From Stutzerimonas stutzeri (lineage in GTDB: Bacteria > Pseudomonadota > Gammaproteobacteria > Pseudomonadales > Pseudomonadaceae): DNA of 64,000 nt. This document shows, in pieces, positions 36,205-44,866 of the stretch. The stretch's first letter is position 1. Every line of letters starts with the position of its first letter. The notes beneath the pieces are model-generated. The model ran no database searches, was not told where the DNA came from, and worked only from the letters and a program-made list of their open reading frames with translations. The stretch covers positions 806,001-870,000 of the forward strand of contig NZ_CP139348.1 of assembly GCF_038561965.1 (NCBI RefSeq), in the 5' to 3' direction. The translations under genes were made by a program, and so were the position numbers.

Positions 36205-38046
36205 ATGGCCTTTACCATCGAAGTGGAAGAGTGGGTCGGTAGTGTCTGGCACCGCTTCATCACCCGTCGCGCCAGCCCGGATTTCCCGGAGGCACGGGTT
36301 GATCTGGAGAGCATGCAGCGCTCGCTGTCACTGATGTTTCGTGCCATGGGTGGGGCCAGCGGTGTCGGCGTCGAAGCCGCCAGCGCGCGCGATCTGGTGT
36401 TGCGCCGCAACCTGCTGCAACAGGTGGCTGGCACCTGCATGCAATTGCCGGTGGCCTGGTGCGACAGCAGTAATCTGCGGTTGCCACAGAGTCTTGCGGT
36501 CTACCCGGAGGTCTCGCTCAATCAGGATCTTTATCGCTGGCTGGCGCTGATCGCGGCACAGGCCGGCAAGATGCGCCATTGGGCGCGTGACAACCAGCGC
36601 TGGACACAAGCGCTGCTCGAACAGTTTCCGGCCATGCGCCCGCGTTATCAGCGCCTGGTCGAGGCGCATCTGCAGCTGCGCCCGGACCCGCGCCAGCTAC
36701 CGAAGGCCGAAGCCGCGCTGGAGGCCGCGTTATGTCAGGCACTGCGTGAGCCCGGTAGCGTCAGCCAGTTCCCGCGCTGCGAGCGCGCGCCCTGGCCGCT
36801 GCCGCTGTGGCTGTATCCGGCCGACAATCTCGGCGAGCCCCAGGCGACCTATCGCGCCGAGGAGGGCGAAGGCAACCTGGAAACGCCACCTAGCGGAGAA
36901 TCCCGGCAGCGCAAGCGTGCCCGGCGCGTCGACGACAGCTCCAGCAAAGGCGGGCTGCTGCTGTTCCGTCTGGAAAACCTGTTCAGCTGGTCCGAGCATG
37001 TCGAGCTGGACCGCTGCGATGACGACACCGAAGACCTCGATGCGGCCCGTGTAGCAGAAGATCTCGACGAGCTGGCGCTGTCGCGCCAGCGTATGCGCCA
37101 GGGCGGCGGGCTGAAGCTCGATCTCGACCTGCCAGCTGCCGACTTCGACGATGTGCCGCTGGGCGAAGGCATCAAGCTGCCCGAGTGGGACTATCGCAAG
37201 CAGTGTCTGCAGAAGGATTTCGTCAACCTGCAGCTGATGCTGCCGTGTGGCTCCGAGGCCAAGCCATTGCCGCTGCGCCTGTCGCCGCTGGCCCGGCGGC
37301 TGCGCCGGCAGTTCGAACATCTGCGCAACGACCGCCAGTGGCTGCGGCAGCAACCTCAGGGGTCGGAACTGGACATGCAGGCCTGGCTGGACTTCCACGT
37401 CGAGCGGCAAAACGGCCAGTGCGCCGAGCGCGGTCTGTTCATGGAACAGCGGCAGAACCGTCGCGACCTGGCGTGTCTGTTGCTGGCCGACCTGTCGATG
37501 TCCACCGACGCTCACCTGGACAATGAGCACCGGGTGATCGACGTGGTGATCGACAGCCTGTTGCTGTTTGGCGAGGCACTGTCGGCGGTGGGTGATCCGT
37601 TCGCGCTGTACGGCTTCTCCTCGCTGCGTCGCCAGCAGGTGCGCATGCAGGAGCTGAAGAGTTTCCGTCAGCCCTACGGTGATGAAACCCGTGGGCGCAT
37701 CCAGGCGCTCAAGCCCGGTTACTACACCCGCATGGGCGCCGCCATCCGCCACGCCACCGAACTGCTTGGCAACTGCAAGCAGCGGCGCAAGCTGTTGTTG
37801 CTGGTCACCGACGGCAAACCGAACGACCTTGATCTCTACGAGGGCCGCTACGGCGTCGAAGATACCCGTCAGGCGGTGATGGAGGCTCGCAAGCAGGGCC
37901 TGCTGCCGTTCTGCATCACCATCGACCGCGAGGCCGGCGACTACCTGCCGTACATGTTCGGCGCCAACGGCTACACGCTGATCAAGGAACCGCAACAGCT
38001 GCCGTTCCGCCTGCCGCAGCTGTACAAGCAGCTGACCCAGCCGTAA
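36205..38046 (+). CDS. norD: NorD, VWA-domain activator of NO reductase
   Basis: Cytoplasmic protein of 613 residues that partners with the NirQ/NorQ AAA+ ATPase in activating NO reductase. The C-terminal von Willebrand A domain (about 410-610) has the metal-site motif DLSMST and then LLLVTDGKPND. The N-terminal half is family-specific and charged. ATG 36205 follows GGAG at the right distance; an in-frame ATG at 36172 lies in the terminator tail and is unlikely. A REP-like terminator follows. Confidence 0.94.
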   Translation: MAFTIEVEEWVGSVWHRFITRRASPDFPEARVDLESMQRSLSLMFRAMGGASGVGVEAASARDLVLRRNLLQQVAGTCMQLPVAWCDSSNLRLPQSLAVYPEVSLNQDLYRWLALIAAQAGKMRHWARDNQRWTQALLEQFPAMRPRYQRLVEAHLQLRPDPRQLPKAEAALEAALCQALREPGSVSQFPRCERAPWPLPLWLYPADNLGEPQATYRAEEGEGNLETPPSGESRQRKRARRVDDSSSKGGLLLFRLENLFSWSEHVELDRCDDDTEDLDAARVAEDLDELALSRQRMRQGGGLKLDLDLPAADFDDVPLGEGIKLPEWDYRKQCLQKDFVNLQLMLPCGSEAKPLPLRLSPLARRLRRQFEHLRNDRQWLRQQPQGSELDMQAWLDFHVERQNGQCAERGLFMEQRQNRRDLACLLLADLSMSTDAHLDNEHRVIDVVIDSLLLFGEALSAVGDPFALYGFSSLRRQQVRMQELKSFRQPYGDETRGRIQALKPGYYTRMGAAIRHATELLGNCKQRRKLLLLVTDGKPNDLDLYEGRYGVEDTRQAVMEARKQGLLPFCITIDREAGDYLPYMFGANGYTLIKEPQQLPFRLPQLYKQLTQP

Positions 38047-38070
38047 CGGCGCCCGATGTCTCAACGCATA

Positions 38071-38100
38071 CCGTAGGGCGGGCTTCAGCCCGCCATTTTT
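38071..38100 (+). terminator. Terminator after norD formed by a REP-like palindrome
   Basis: GGCGGGCT-TC-AGCCCGCC (38077-38094) followed by ATTTTT, 30 bases after the norD stop. The stem carries the CCGTAGG tag shared with the repeats listed next. Confidence 0.75.
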
Positions 38101-38405
38101 GGACGGTACTGGGTTGCGATCTTGCGTGGTAATCGGTCAGGTGGGGGGCTTTTCGCTTCGGGGTTCTCTGGGACAGCTGGCTCGTTTCGGGTTTCTGGTG
38201 GGCTGAAGCCCACCCTACGGTCCCGGCGAGCAGATCGCGACGTGGTTGTCTCTTTAGGTTATGCCGCCATGTACCTCGCGTGCGGGGGGGCTACGGCTCA
38301 TCGCGAACCCGTAGGGCGAGCTTCAGACATGTAGGGTGGATGTCGCTTTTCACATCCGCCGTGCACACCGTTCGGTGGGTCTATGAAGCGTGATCCACCC
38401 TACGG
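38071..38405. repeat. Cluster of REP-like GTAGGG palindromes (383-base gap norD-dnrP)
   Basis: Copies of a palindromic unit with tag GTAGGG and core GGTGGGCT-nn-AGCCCACC lie at 38071-38094 and 38197-38220 (inverted). A partial copy is at 38310-38328, and a longer element runs from GTAGGGTGGAT at 38331 to its inverted ATCCACCCTAC at 38394-38404. The rest of the gap holds no gene. Similar copies occur at 45401-45460 and 49911-50024, so this is a dispersed extragenic repeat family. Confidence 0.8.
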
Positions 38406-38429
38406 ACTACGGCCTCGTCGGGAAGGCCG

Positions 38430-38621
38430 TTAAAACAGATAGCGTGGCAACCAGACGATCATCACCGCGCAGAAGACGGTGAGGCCGATGCAAAACCACA
38501 GGAAGCGCCGCTGCTGGCGTTCCGGAGCGCTGTCGGCGTGTTTCGGTAGCGGCATGCCGCAATTGCTGCACTCGGCTTGCTGCGGAGGGTTGGGTTGTTG
38601 GCAGTACAAGCACTTGGGCAT
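38430..38621 (-). CDS. dnrP: DnrP-like small zinc-ribbon membrane protein
   Basis: 63-residue protein with an N-terminal zinc ribbon (CLYCQQPNPPQQAECSNC, residues 4-21) and one C-terminal transmembrane helix (about 42-58). It fits the small protein called DnrP next to DNR-type regulators in pseudomonads. Its biochemical role is unknown. It has its own DNR box 56 bases upstream and lies directly downstream of dnrD on the same strand. Confidence 0.75.
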   Translation of the reverse strand: MPKCLYCQQPNPPQQAECSNCGMPLPKHADSAPERQQRRFLWFCIGLTVFCAVMIVWLPRYLF

Positions 38622-38676
38622 GGCGGCGTCCTCTCTACGTCAGTTGCAGCTTGCCATGTCCGGTTGTTGATTGAAG

Positions 38677-38690
38677 TTGACCGCAATCAA
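38677..38690 (-). promoter_or_regulatory. FNR/DNR box for dnrP
   Basis: On the minus strand TTGATTGCGGTCAA, 9 of 10 positions, in the dnrD-dnrP gap. Centre 38683.5 gives a start near 38642, 21 bases before dnrP. Confidence 0.8.
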
Positions 38691-38763
38691 CCGCCGGAAA
38701 AAGCTGCGCCGCCGCATGTGGCGCCCCGTCTGACGGTTAGGCGGCAGCCCGCACGCGCCGCCT

Positions 38764-39447
38764 TTACTCGAACTGCTCGAGTCGCTGACGATCGAGGATG
38801 GCGATCTGCCGACCTTCCTGGGTGATGATGCTCTCGTCGATCAAGCGGCGGATGATCCGCGAAAAGGTTTCCGGCTGGATCGACAGGTGTCCGGCGACCA
38901 GCTGTTTGGCCATCGGCAGTTCGAAGCTGTTGCTGTCGTCCTTCACTCGCGCCAGTTGCGTCAACAGGTAACGCACCACGCGGTGAGTGGCGTTCTTCAG
39001 CGACAGCGTTTCGATCTCGTTGATGCGCTGGTGCAGGCGTACGCAAAGCTTGCCGAGCAAGGCGAAGGTCAGGCGCTGGTTGGCCTCCAGCAGGCGCATG
39101 TAAGCGGCGTTGGAGAAGCGGTAGACCTGCGACGGACAGACCGCCTGGGCCGAGGCAACATAGTTGGGCGTATCCATCAGCATCATGGCTTCGGCGAACG
39201 TCTGCCGATTGCCGATGACCTCGAAGACCTTCTCCTGGCCATCCGGTGTCAGCCGGTAGACCTTCACTGCGCCGGAGATGACGAAGTAGAAGTTGTGCGC
39301 CGGCTCGCCCTGGTGGAACAGGTTGTCGCCCTTGTCGAGGTTGAGCAATTGGCTGGCGTTGAGCAGTTCTTCCATCTGCTCTTCGTTGAGAGGTTCGAAC
39401 AGGTGGTGGCTGCGGAGGATTTGGTGGTGTACTCGGTGAAGCACCAT
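38764..39447 (-). CDS. dnrD: DnrD, Crp/Fnr-family NO-responsive regulator
   Basis: 227-residue DNR-type regulator that activates denitrification genes in response to NO, probably through heme. An effector-binding beta-roll (about 15-130) and a long dimer helix precede the helix-turn-helix with recognition helix QPETFSRIIRRL near 190. The Glu-x-x-Ser-Arg pattern fits TTGAT sites. There are no N-terminal cysteines, so it does not carry an FNR iron-sulfur cluster. The start at 39447 follows AGGAC. It is downstream of dnrNO and upstream of dnrP. Confidence 0.92.
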   Translation of the reverse strand: MVLHRVHHQILRSHHLFEPLNEEQMEELLNASQLLNLDKGDNLFHQGEPAHNFYFVISGAVKVYRLTPDGQEKVFEVIGNRQTFAEAMMLMDTPNYVASAQAVCPSQVYRFSNAAYMRLLEANQRLTFALLGKLCVRLHQRINEIETLSLKNATHRVVRYLLTQLARVKDDSNSFELPMAKQLVAGHLSIQPETFSRIIRRLIDESIITQEGRQIAILDRQRLEQFE

Positions 39448-39583
39448 GCAAGGCGTCCTGTTTCAATTGAACAACAACAACAAACGTCAGCCTTCAGCCT
39501 AGCGCATGTGAGGTGCAATGACGCAGGCCAGACCTTGATGGTGGTCATGGTCTGGCCAAACAATTGCTCGCGCCGGGCGTCGA

Positions 39584-40105
39584 TCAATGCAAGTGGGCAA
39601 TGAATCCGTCACGCCAGACCGGCTCGGCGAACAGCTGCGGATAGCGCTCCAGAGTATCGAGGACGCGTTGTAGGCCGGACTCGCGCTGCTCGGGCTCGGA
39701 CAGCGCCTCGGCGCCCTTGAGCAGATCGATCAGCAGACCGTGAAGTGCGTTGTCAGCCGCTTCCGGCAGCTCGCAGTTGGCGATCAGGTAGCTGGTTGCC
39801 GCTTCGATATCGCGTTGCAGCGAGGCCGCTGACTCGTCACTGACTGGCTGGCCGGGGTTGTCCGGCATGCTGCGCTGTACGGCTTCGTGTATGCGGGTCA
39901 TGCCTTCGCGCAGCGCCACGTCGGTGCTCCAGCGCTCTCCATGCGTAGCCTTGGTGGCGACTACCGGTTGTGCGTGCTGGCTGTGGTCGTGCGCTGTGGC
40001 CGCTTGCGCCGTGTTGATCACCATGCTCAAGGCGAAATTGCTGGCCAGCGCGACGATCGAAACCATGGCTAAGCCCCAGGCGACAGGTTGCAGATACTGT
40101 TTCAT
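39584..40105 (-). CDS. dnrO: DnrO-like exported protein of unknown function
   Basis: 173-residue protein with an N-terminal signal or anchor (about 8-35, ending AQA), then a His-containing linker (AHDHSQH) and a helical domain. I do not recognise an enzymatic motif. The ATG overlaps the dnrN stop (ATGA), so it is translated with the RIC repair protein, as in the dnrNO pair of P. stutzeri. It probably resides in the periplasm. Naming rests on position. Confidence 0.75.
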   Translation of the reverse strand: MKQYLQPVAWGLAMVSIVALASNFALSMVINTAQAATAHDHSQHAQPVVATKATHGERWSTDVALREGMTRIHEAVQRSMPDNPGQPVSDESAASLQRDIEAATSYLIANCELPEAADNALHGLLIDLLKGAEALSEPEQRESGLQRVLDTLERYPQLFAEPVWRDGFIAHLH

Positions 40106-40806
40106 GACTGAACCACCTCGATAGTTTGCGAACCCGCAGCCGGTGCTTCGGCGTTGCGGAACAGCACGTTGTTCTCCAGATGGATGTGCTGCATCAGGTC
40201 GTCGCGCATTTCCGCCAGCCCGCGATACAGCGCACGCCAGGTGTTGCAGGCATTGGCCGGCGGAGTGATGTCATTGGTCAGGGCTGCCAGCTGTGCCAGT
40301 GCGTTGCCGTGCTCCTCGTGCTCGTAGCGCATTACCGAGATCGGCCCTTGCGCCTGCGGGAAGCGCATGCCGCGCTGCAGCATCGGGAAGAGAATCTGCT
40401 CTTCCTTGAGCATGTGGCTTTCCAGTTCCTGCTGCATGTTCCACAGGTGTTCGGCGAGGCCGTTGGGGCATTCCGGGCGGCTGCCATGGACTTGTTCGAC
40501 GCGGCTGGCCAGGCGAATCAGCTCGGGGAACTGGTCGCGATGACGCTCATGAAAACGCGCCAGGAGATAGTCGATCAGCTGGCCGGCCGGAACGGTGCGC
40601 CAGTCTGTTTGCGCGTCCTCTGGCTCCAGGGCGAGCAGGGCGCCGGCGATGATCTGCGGGTCGACATCTATTCGCGCGGCGGCATCGCGCAGTGGGACGT
40701 CGCCGCCGCAGCAGAAGTCGAGGCGAAACTGCCGAAAAATCCGTGTGGCACCCGGCACCGAACATGCGAGATTGCCGAGTGTCTGGTCGATGAGATCGAT
40801 GGTCAT
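40102..40806 (-). CDS. dnrN: DnrN, iron-sulfur cluster repair protein (RIC/YtfE/ScdA family)
   Basis: Di-iron hemerythrin-like protein that repairs iron-sulfur clusters damaged by NO. The N-terminal ScdA domain has the motif FRLDFCCGGDVPL (Cys-Cys near residue 32). The hemerythrin-like domain carries HERHRDQFPEL, HMLKEEQILFPML, RYEHEEHG and HIHLENNVLF, supplying His and Glu ligands. 234 residues. A sigma-54 promoter and three NorR-type sites lie upstream. Confidence 0.93.
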   Translation of the reverse strand: MTIDLIDQTLGNLACSVPGATRIFRQFRLDFCCGGDVPLRDAAARIDVDPQIIAGALLALEPEDAQTDWRTVPAGQLIDYLLARFHERHRDQFPELIRLASRVEQVHGSRPECPNGLAEHLWNMQQELESHMLKEEQILFPMLQRGMRFPQAQGPISVMRYEHEEHGNALAQLAALTNDITPPANACNTWRALYRGLAEMRDDLMQHIHLENNVLFRNAEAPAAGSQTIEVVQS

Positions 40807-40839
40807 AGCGGCCGTCCTGAATGGAATGACCAGTACATC

Positions 40840-40855
40840 GCAACAGCCGTGCCAG
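40840..40855 (-). promoter_or_regulatory. Sigma-54 promoter for dnrNO
   Basis: On the minus strand CTGGCACGGCTGTTGC fits the sigma-54 consensus YTGGCACG-N4-TTGC, with exactly ten bases between GG and GC. The predicted start is near 40828, 22 bases before dnrN, with AGGAC as ribosome-binding site. Confidence 0.85.
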
Positions 40856-40894
40856 GCGCATAGCCCCGGAAAATGGCGACTACGACACGCAGCT

Positions 40895-40950
40895 GGTGGT
40901 TTTTACCCTTAGCGGTTATGGTTCCAAAAACCCTGAGGGTATAGATAACC
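40895..40950 (-). promoter_or_regulatory. Three NorR-type enhancer sites GGT-N7-ACC
   Basis: Exact GGT-N7-ACC repeats lie at 40895-40907, 40920-40932 and 40938-40950, centred about 73, 98 and 116 bases upstream of the predicted dnrN start. GGT-N7-ACC is the core described for NorR of Ralstonia eutropha. The last copy touches the norR start codon, so NorR may also repress its own gene. Confidence 0.8.
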
Positions 40951-42477
40951 ATGATGGCCGACGCCCTGCTCGCCGATCTGACTACCGAACTGCCCAATGC
41001 CGTAAGGCTGCAGCGCTTGGTTCATACGCTGCACCAGCACTTCCATTGCGGCGCCGTCGTACTGCTGCGCCTCGACGAGGACAGTCTGCGTCCGCTGGCG
41101 GCGGTAGGGCTGGTGCAGGAGGCGCTCGGTCGGCGTTTCGTCATCGCCCAGCACCCTCGGCTGGCGGCAATTCTCTCGCAGCGCGAGCCGACCTGGTTCG
41201 AGCCCGACAGCCGCTTGCCAGACCCGTATGACGGCCTGCTCGACGAGCGCATCGGCGAACCGTTACCGGTGCACGACTGCATGGGTGTCAGCCTCTACGT
41301 CGAGGGCAAGCTCTGGGGCGCTTTGACGCTGGACGCGCTGCATGCCGGGACCTTCGATGACGATGCCCGGCGCGATCTGCAGCGCTACACCCTGGTGATC
41401 GAAGCCGCCGTGCGAGTTACCCGTCTGGAGCACGAGAATCGCGGCCTGCGCCTGGCGCGCAGCGACGTGATGGAGACCACCCTGGACCATGGCGACGGTG
41501 AAATTCTCGGTCAGAGTGATGTGATCCGCGAGTTGCTGCGTGAACTGCAGGTGGTCGCGGATTCCGAGCTGCCGGTGCTGCTGCTGGGCGAGACTGGCGT
41601 CGGCAAGGAGTTGTTTGCGCGCTGGCTGCATCGGCATTCGCGGCGCCGCAACAAGCCACTGGTGCATGTCAACTGCGCGGCATTGCCTGAATCCCTTGCT
41701 GAAAGCGAGCTGTTCGGCCATGTAAAAGGAGCCTTCTCCGGCGCCACTACCGATCGGCCCGGTCGTTTCGATGCCGCCAATGGCGGCACGCTACTGCTCG
41801 ACGAAGTCGGTGAACTGCCGCTGACAGTGCAGGCCAAGCTGTTGCGCACGTTGCAGAACGGAGAAATCCAGCGGCTGGGTGCAGACAAGCCGCGACAGGT
41901 AGACGTGCGCATCATCGCCGCGACCAATCGCAATCTGCGCGAAAGCGTGCGCGACGGGCATTTTCGGGCCGATCTCTATCATCGCCTGTCGGTCTATCCG
42001 GCGCCGATTCCGCCATTGCGCGAGCGTGGCAACGACGTGCTGATCCTCGCCGGATACTTCCTCGAACTCAATCGCGCACGCCTGGGGCTGCGCAGCATGC
42101 GTCTGTCGCCGGCCGCGGAGCGTGCGCTGCTGGGCTATTCCTGGCCGGGCAACGTGCGCGAGCTGGAGCACGTCGTCAGTCGCGCGGCGTTACGGCTGCT
42201 CAGTCGTGGCGCGTCGCGCAGCGAAATCCTCACGCTGGAACCCGATTTGCTGGACCTGGACAGCCACACCGCCGGCTTGCACGTGCCACAGGTGGCCGAA
42301 GAGCCAGTAATCGCCGACGAGGTGCTGGCCCTGCGCCAAACCGTCGACGCTGCGCAGCGCCAGGCCATCGTCCGAGCCTTGGAGGCCAGCGGCGAGAACT
42401 GGGCGCAGGCTGCACGTCTGCTGGACGTCGATCCGAGCAACCTGCACAAACTGGCGCGGCGGCTGAAGCTCAAGTAG
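40951..42477 (+). CDS. norR: NorR, NO-sensing sigma-54 activator
   Basis: 508-residue bacterial enhancer-binding protein. The N-terminal GAF domain carries H108, C110 and D128 in the pattern HDCMGVSLYVEG...LDAL, equivalent to the non-heme iron region of E. coli NorR. The AAA+ domain has Walker A GETGVGKE and the sigma-54 contact motif GAFSGA. The C-terminal Fis-type helix-turn-helix ends in NLHKLARRLKLK. It is divergent from dnrNO, whose promoter has matching sites. An ATG-ATG pair occurs at 40951-40956 and either could start. Confidence 0.93.
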   Translation: MMADALLADLTTELPNAVRLQRLVHTLHQHFHCGAVVLLRLDEDSLRPLAAVGLVQEALGRRFVIAQHPRLAAILSQREPTWFEPDSRLPDPYDGLLDERIGEPLPVHDCMGVSLYVEGKLWGALTLDALHAGTFDDDARRDLQRYTLVIEAAVRVTRLEHENRGLRLARSDVMETTLDHGDGEILGQSDVIRELLRELQVVADSELPVLLLGETGVGKELFARWLHRHSRRRNKPLVHVNCAALPESLAESELFGHVKGAFSGATTDRPGRFDAANGGTLLLDEVGELPLTVQAKLLRTLQNGEIQRLGADKPRQVDVRIIAATNRNLRESVRDGHFRADLYHRLSVYPAPIPPLRERGNDVLILAGYFLELNRARLGLRSMRLSPAAERALLGYSWPGNVRELEHVVSRAALRLLSRGASRSEILTLEPDLLDLDSHTAGLHVPQVAEEPVIADEVLALRQTVDAAQRQAIVRALEASGENWAQAARLLDVDPSNLHKLARRLKLK

Positions 42478-42551
42478 CGCCCGTCGGCCGGCGAGAGTCG
42501 CAGACGCCGCAGCATGGTCTAACCTCACATCACCATCCCGAGGAGAGCCCA

Positions 42552-42761
42552 ATGGCCCTGGACCAGAACCAATTCGAAGCGCTGCTGAGCGAGGCGCAGA
42601 CCTTTGCCGAGCGGGCCGCCAGCGAAAACAATCCGCTGCACTACCGTGACGCCTTCGCCGCGAGCCTCAAGGCCCTTCGCCTGCTGGGCGAGGAGTCCGG
42701 TGCGTGGCGGCAGATGGTCGCTCGTGCCACCGAGGAGTTCGAGGGCGACGAGGGCATCTGA
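42552..42761 (+). CDS. Small acidic protein of unknown function
   Basis: 69-residue soluble, helical, acidic protein with no motif I recognise. A GAGGAGAG ribosome-binding site lies just before the ATG, and the gene follows norR by 75 bases on the same strand, so it is likely real and possibly co-transcribed with norR. No signal peptide or cysteine is present. Confidence 0.7.
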   Translation: MALDQNQFEALLSEAQTFAERAASENNPLHYRDAFAASLKALRLLGEESGAWRQMVARATEEFEGDEGI

Positions 42762-42842
42762 GCCCATTGTCCCGTCAGCAACGACGCTGCTGGCGCGCAC
42801 CTGGCTGCTGCGTTTCGTCGCAGCGGCGACGTCCGACCAAAC

Positions 42843-42856
42843 TTGACCCCTATCAA
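42843..42856 (+). promoter_or_regulatory. FNR-type box for ubiUVT
   Basis: TTGACCCCTATCAA, 9 of 10 positions. Centre 42849.5 gives a start near 42891, and TAGACT at 42879-42884 is well placed as -10. FNR control of ubiUVT is known in E. coli. Confidence 0.78.
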
Positions 42857-42965
42857 TGCTGGCCAATGGTCAGCTGCCTAGACTGCCGGCTGTTTTCCGT
42901 TCAGCCGAACGACCGCCGCGCCACTGGTGCGTGGCGCGCATGTACCCGAATGTCTAGGAGTTGTC

Positions 42966-43961
42966 ATGCACCTGGTCTGCCCGGCAGGAAGCCTGCCCGC
43001 GCTCAAAGCCGCCGTCCAGCAGGGCGCCGATGCCATCTACGTCGGATTTCGCGACGACACCAACGCCCGCCATTTCGCCGGTCTCAATCTTGATGAAAAG
43101 CAGCTCGACAAGGGGCTGCAGCTGATCCGCGAGAAGGGCCGCCAGCTGTATATCGCGGTCAATACCTATGCCCAGCCCGATGGCTGGAACCGCTGGCAGC
43201 GCGCGGTCGATCAGGCCGCGGACATGGGCGTCGATGCCCTGATCGCGGCCGACCCCGGTGTGCTGGGTTACGCCAGCAAGCGCCATCCCAAGCTCAATCT
43301 GCACCTGTCGGTACAGGGCTCGGCGACCAATGCCGCGGCGCTGGCTTTCTATCAGGAGCGCTATGGCATCAACCGCGCGGTGCTGCCGCGGGTGCTGTCG
43401 CTCAAACAGGTCAAGCAGGTCGCGGCGAGCAGTCCGGTGCCGATCGAGGTATTCGCCTTCGGCAGCCTGTGCATCATGGCCGAAGGGCGCTGCCATCTAT
43501 CGTCCTATCTGACCGGCGAATCGCCGAACCTCTGTGGTGTCTGCTCGCCAGCCAAGGCGGTGCGCTGGAGTGAGGAGCCGGAAGGGCTGACCTCGCGCCT
43601 GAACGATGTACTGATCGACCGCTACGCCGAAGGCGAGTCGGCCGGCTATCCGACACTGTGCAAAGGTCGCTTCATGGTCAATGGCCAGCGTTTCCATGCG
43701 CTGGAGGAGCCGACCAGTCTGAACACCCTGGATCTGATCCCCGAGCTCGCTGCCATCGGTGTCACCGCGATGAAGATCGAGGGCCGTCAGCGCAGCCCGG
43801 CCTACGTCGAGCAGGTCACCCGCGTCTGGCGTGCCGCACTGGACAGCTATCTCAAGGCGCCACAGCGCTATGCGGTCGAACCCGGCTGGCGACAGGTGCT
43901 AGACGGCCTTTCCGAAGGCTCGCAGACCACCCTGGGTGCCTATCACCGGGCCTGGCAATGA
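42966..43961 (+). CDS. ubiU: UbiU, O2-independent ubiquinone hydroxylation protein (U32 family)
   Basis: Iron-sulfur protein of the peptidase U32 family that, with UbiV, hydroxylates the quinone ring without oxygen. 331 residues. The Cys ligands are in the stretch with CIMAEGRCHLSS, NLCGVC and the later TLCKGRFM. The start MHLVCPAG at 42966 follows GGAG; the frame is open to 42927 but without a site. It lets the cell make ubiquinone while denitrifying. Confidence 0.93.
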   Translation: MHLVCPAGSLPALKAAVQQGADAIYVGFRDDTNARHFAGLNLDEKQLDKGLQLIREKGRQLYIAVNTYAQPDGWNRWQRAVDQAADMGVDALIAADPGVLGYASKRHPKLNLHLSVQGSATNAAALAFYQERYGINRAVLPRVLSLKQVKQVAASSPVPIEVFAFGSLCIMAEGRCHLSSYLTGESPNLCGVCSPAKAVRWSEEPEGLTSRLNDVLIDRYAEGESAGYPTLCKGRFMVNGQRFHALEEPTSLNTLDLIPELAAIGVTAMKIEGRQRSPAYVEQVTRVWRAALDSYLKAPQRYAVEPGWRQVLDGLSEGSQTTLGAYHRAWQ

Positions 43962-43975
43962 ACGAGGAGTCACCC

Positions 43976-44866
43976 ATGAAACTCTCTCTCGGCCCAGTGC
44001 TGTTCTACTGGGATCGCCAGCAGACGCTGGACTTCTACGCCAACATGGCCAGCCAGCCGCTGGACGTGATCTATCTCGGCGAAACCGTGTGCTCCAAGCG
44101 CCGCGCGCTGATGCTCGACGACTGGCTCGGCCTGGCCCGCGACCTGGCGGAAGCTTCGTCGGCGCAGCTGGTGCTGTCCGGCCTGACGCTGGTCGAGGCC
44201 GCCTCGGAGCTGTCCAGCCTGCGTCGCCTGTGCGACAACGGCGAGCTACTGGTGGAGGCCAACGACATGGGCGCGGTGCAGCTGATGTCCGAGCGCAAGC
44301 TGCCCTTCGTTGGTGGCCCTGCGCTGAACCTCTACAACGGCCATGCCCTGGCCGAGCTGGTGGCCAGCGGCATGACTCGCTGGGTGCCGCCAGTGGAAGC
44401 CTCCGGCGCGCTGATCAAGAGCGCCCGGGCGCAGATGCTGGAGCTGGACGTTCCATTACCGGAGATCGAGATATTCGCCTACGGCCATCTGCCGCTGGCC
44501 TATTCGGCGCGTTGCTTCACTGCCCGTGCCGAAAACCGCCCCAAGGATGATTGCCAGTTCTGCTGTCAGAACTACCCCGAGGGCATTCCGCTGCTGAGCC
44601 AGGAGGGCGAGGCGCTGTTTACCATCAACGGCATCCAGACCATGTCCGCGGCGGTCAGCAACCTGCTGGCCGACTATGCAGGCCTGGTCGACAGCGGTGC
44701 CGATCTGCTGCGCCTGAGCCCTCGCGCTGCTGGCATGGAAGAGGTGATTGACGCCTTCGATGCGGTGCGCAAAGGCGCATTGCCGCCGCTGGCGGTGGAT
44801 GGCTGCAATGGTTATTGGCATGGCCAGCCTGGCATGCTGCGTGCCGAGGAGGCCGGATTATGCTGA
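43976..44866 (+). CDS. ubiV: UbiV, O2-independent ubiquinone hydroxylation protein
   Basis: Partner of UbiU; 296 residues with four cysteines suited to a [4Fe-4S] cluster: Cys in GETVCSKRRAL near residue 39, RCFTARA near 180, and DCQFCCQ near 193-197. The start at 43976 has a GAGGAG site. It overlaps ubiT by seven bases. Confidence 0.93.
   Translation: MKLSLGPVLFYWDRQQTLDFYANMASQPLDVIYLGETVCSKRRALMLDDWLGLARDLAEASSAQLVLSGLTLVEAASELSSLRRLCDNGELLVEANDMGAVQLMSERKLPFVGGPALNLYNGHALAELVASGMTRWVPPVEASGALIKSARAQMLELDVPLPEIEIFAYGHLPLAYSARCFTARAENRPKDDCQFCCQNYPEGIPLLSQEGEALFTINGIQTMSAAVSNLLADYAGLVDSGADLLRLSPRAAGMEEVIDAFDAVRKGALPPLAVDGCNGYWHGQPGMLRAEEAGLC

Noticed and set aside
38071..38405. CRISPR-like repeats
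   Set aside because: The units are palindromes in both orientations with irregular gaps and no unique spacers of constant length.
39448..39583. FNR/DNR box upstream of dnrD
   Set aside because: Only TTCAATTGAAC and A-rich repeats are present; no TTGAT-N4-ATCAA-like sequence was found.
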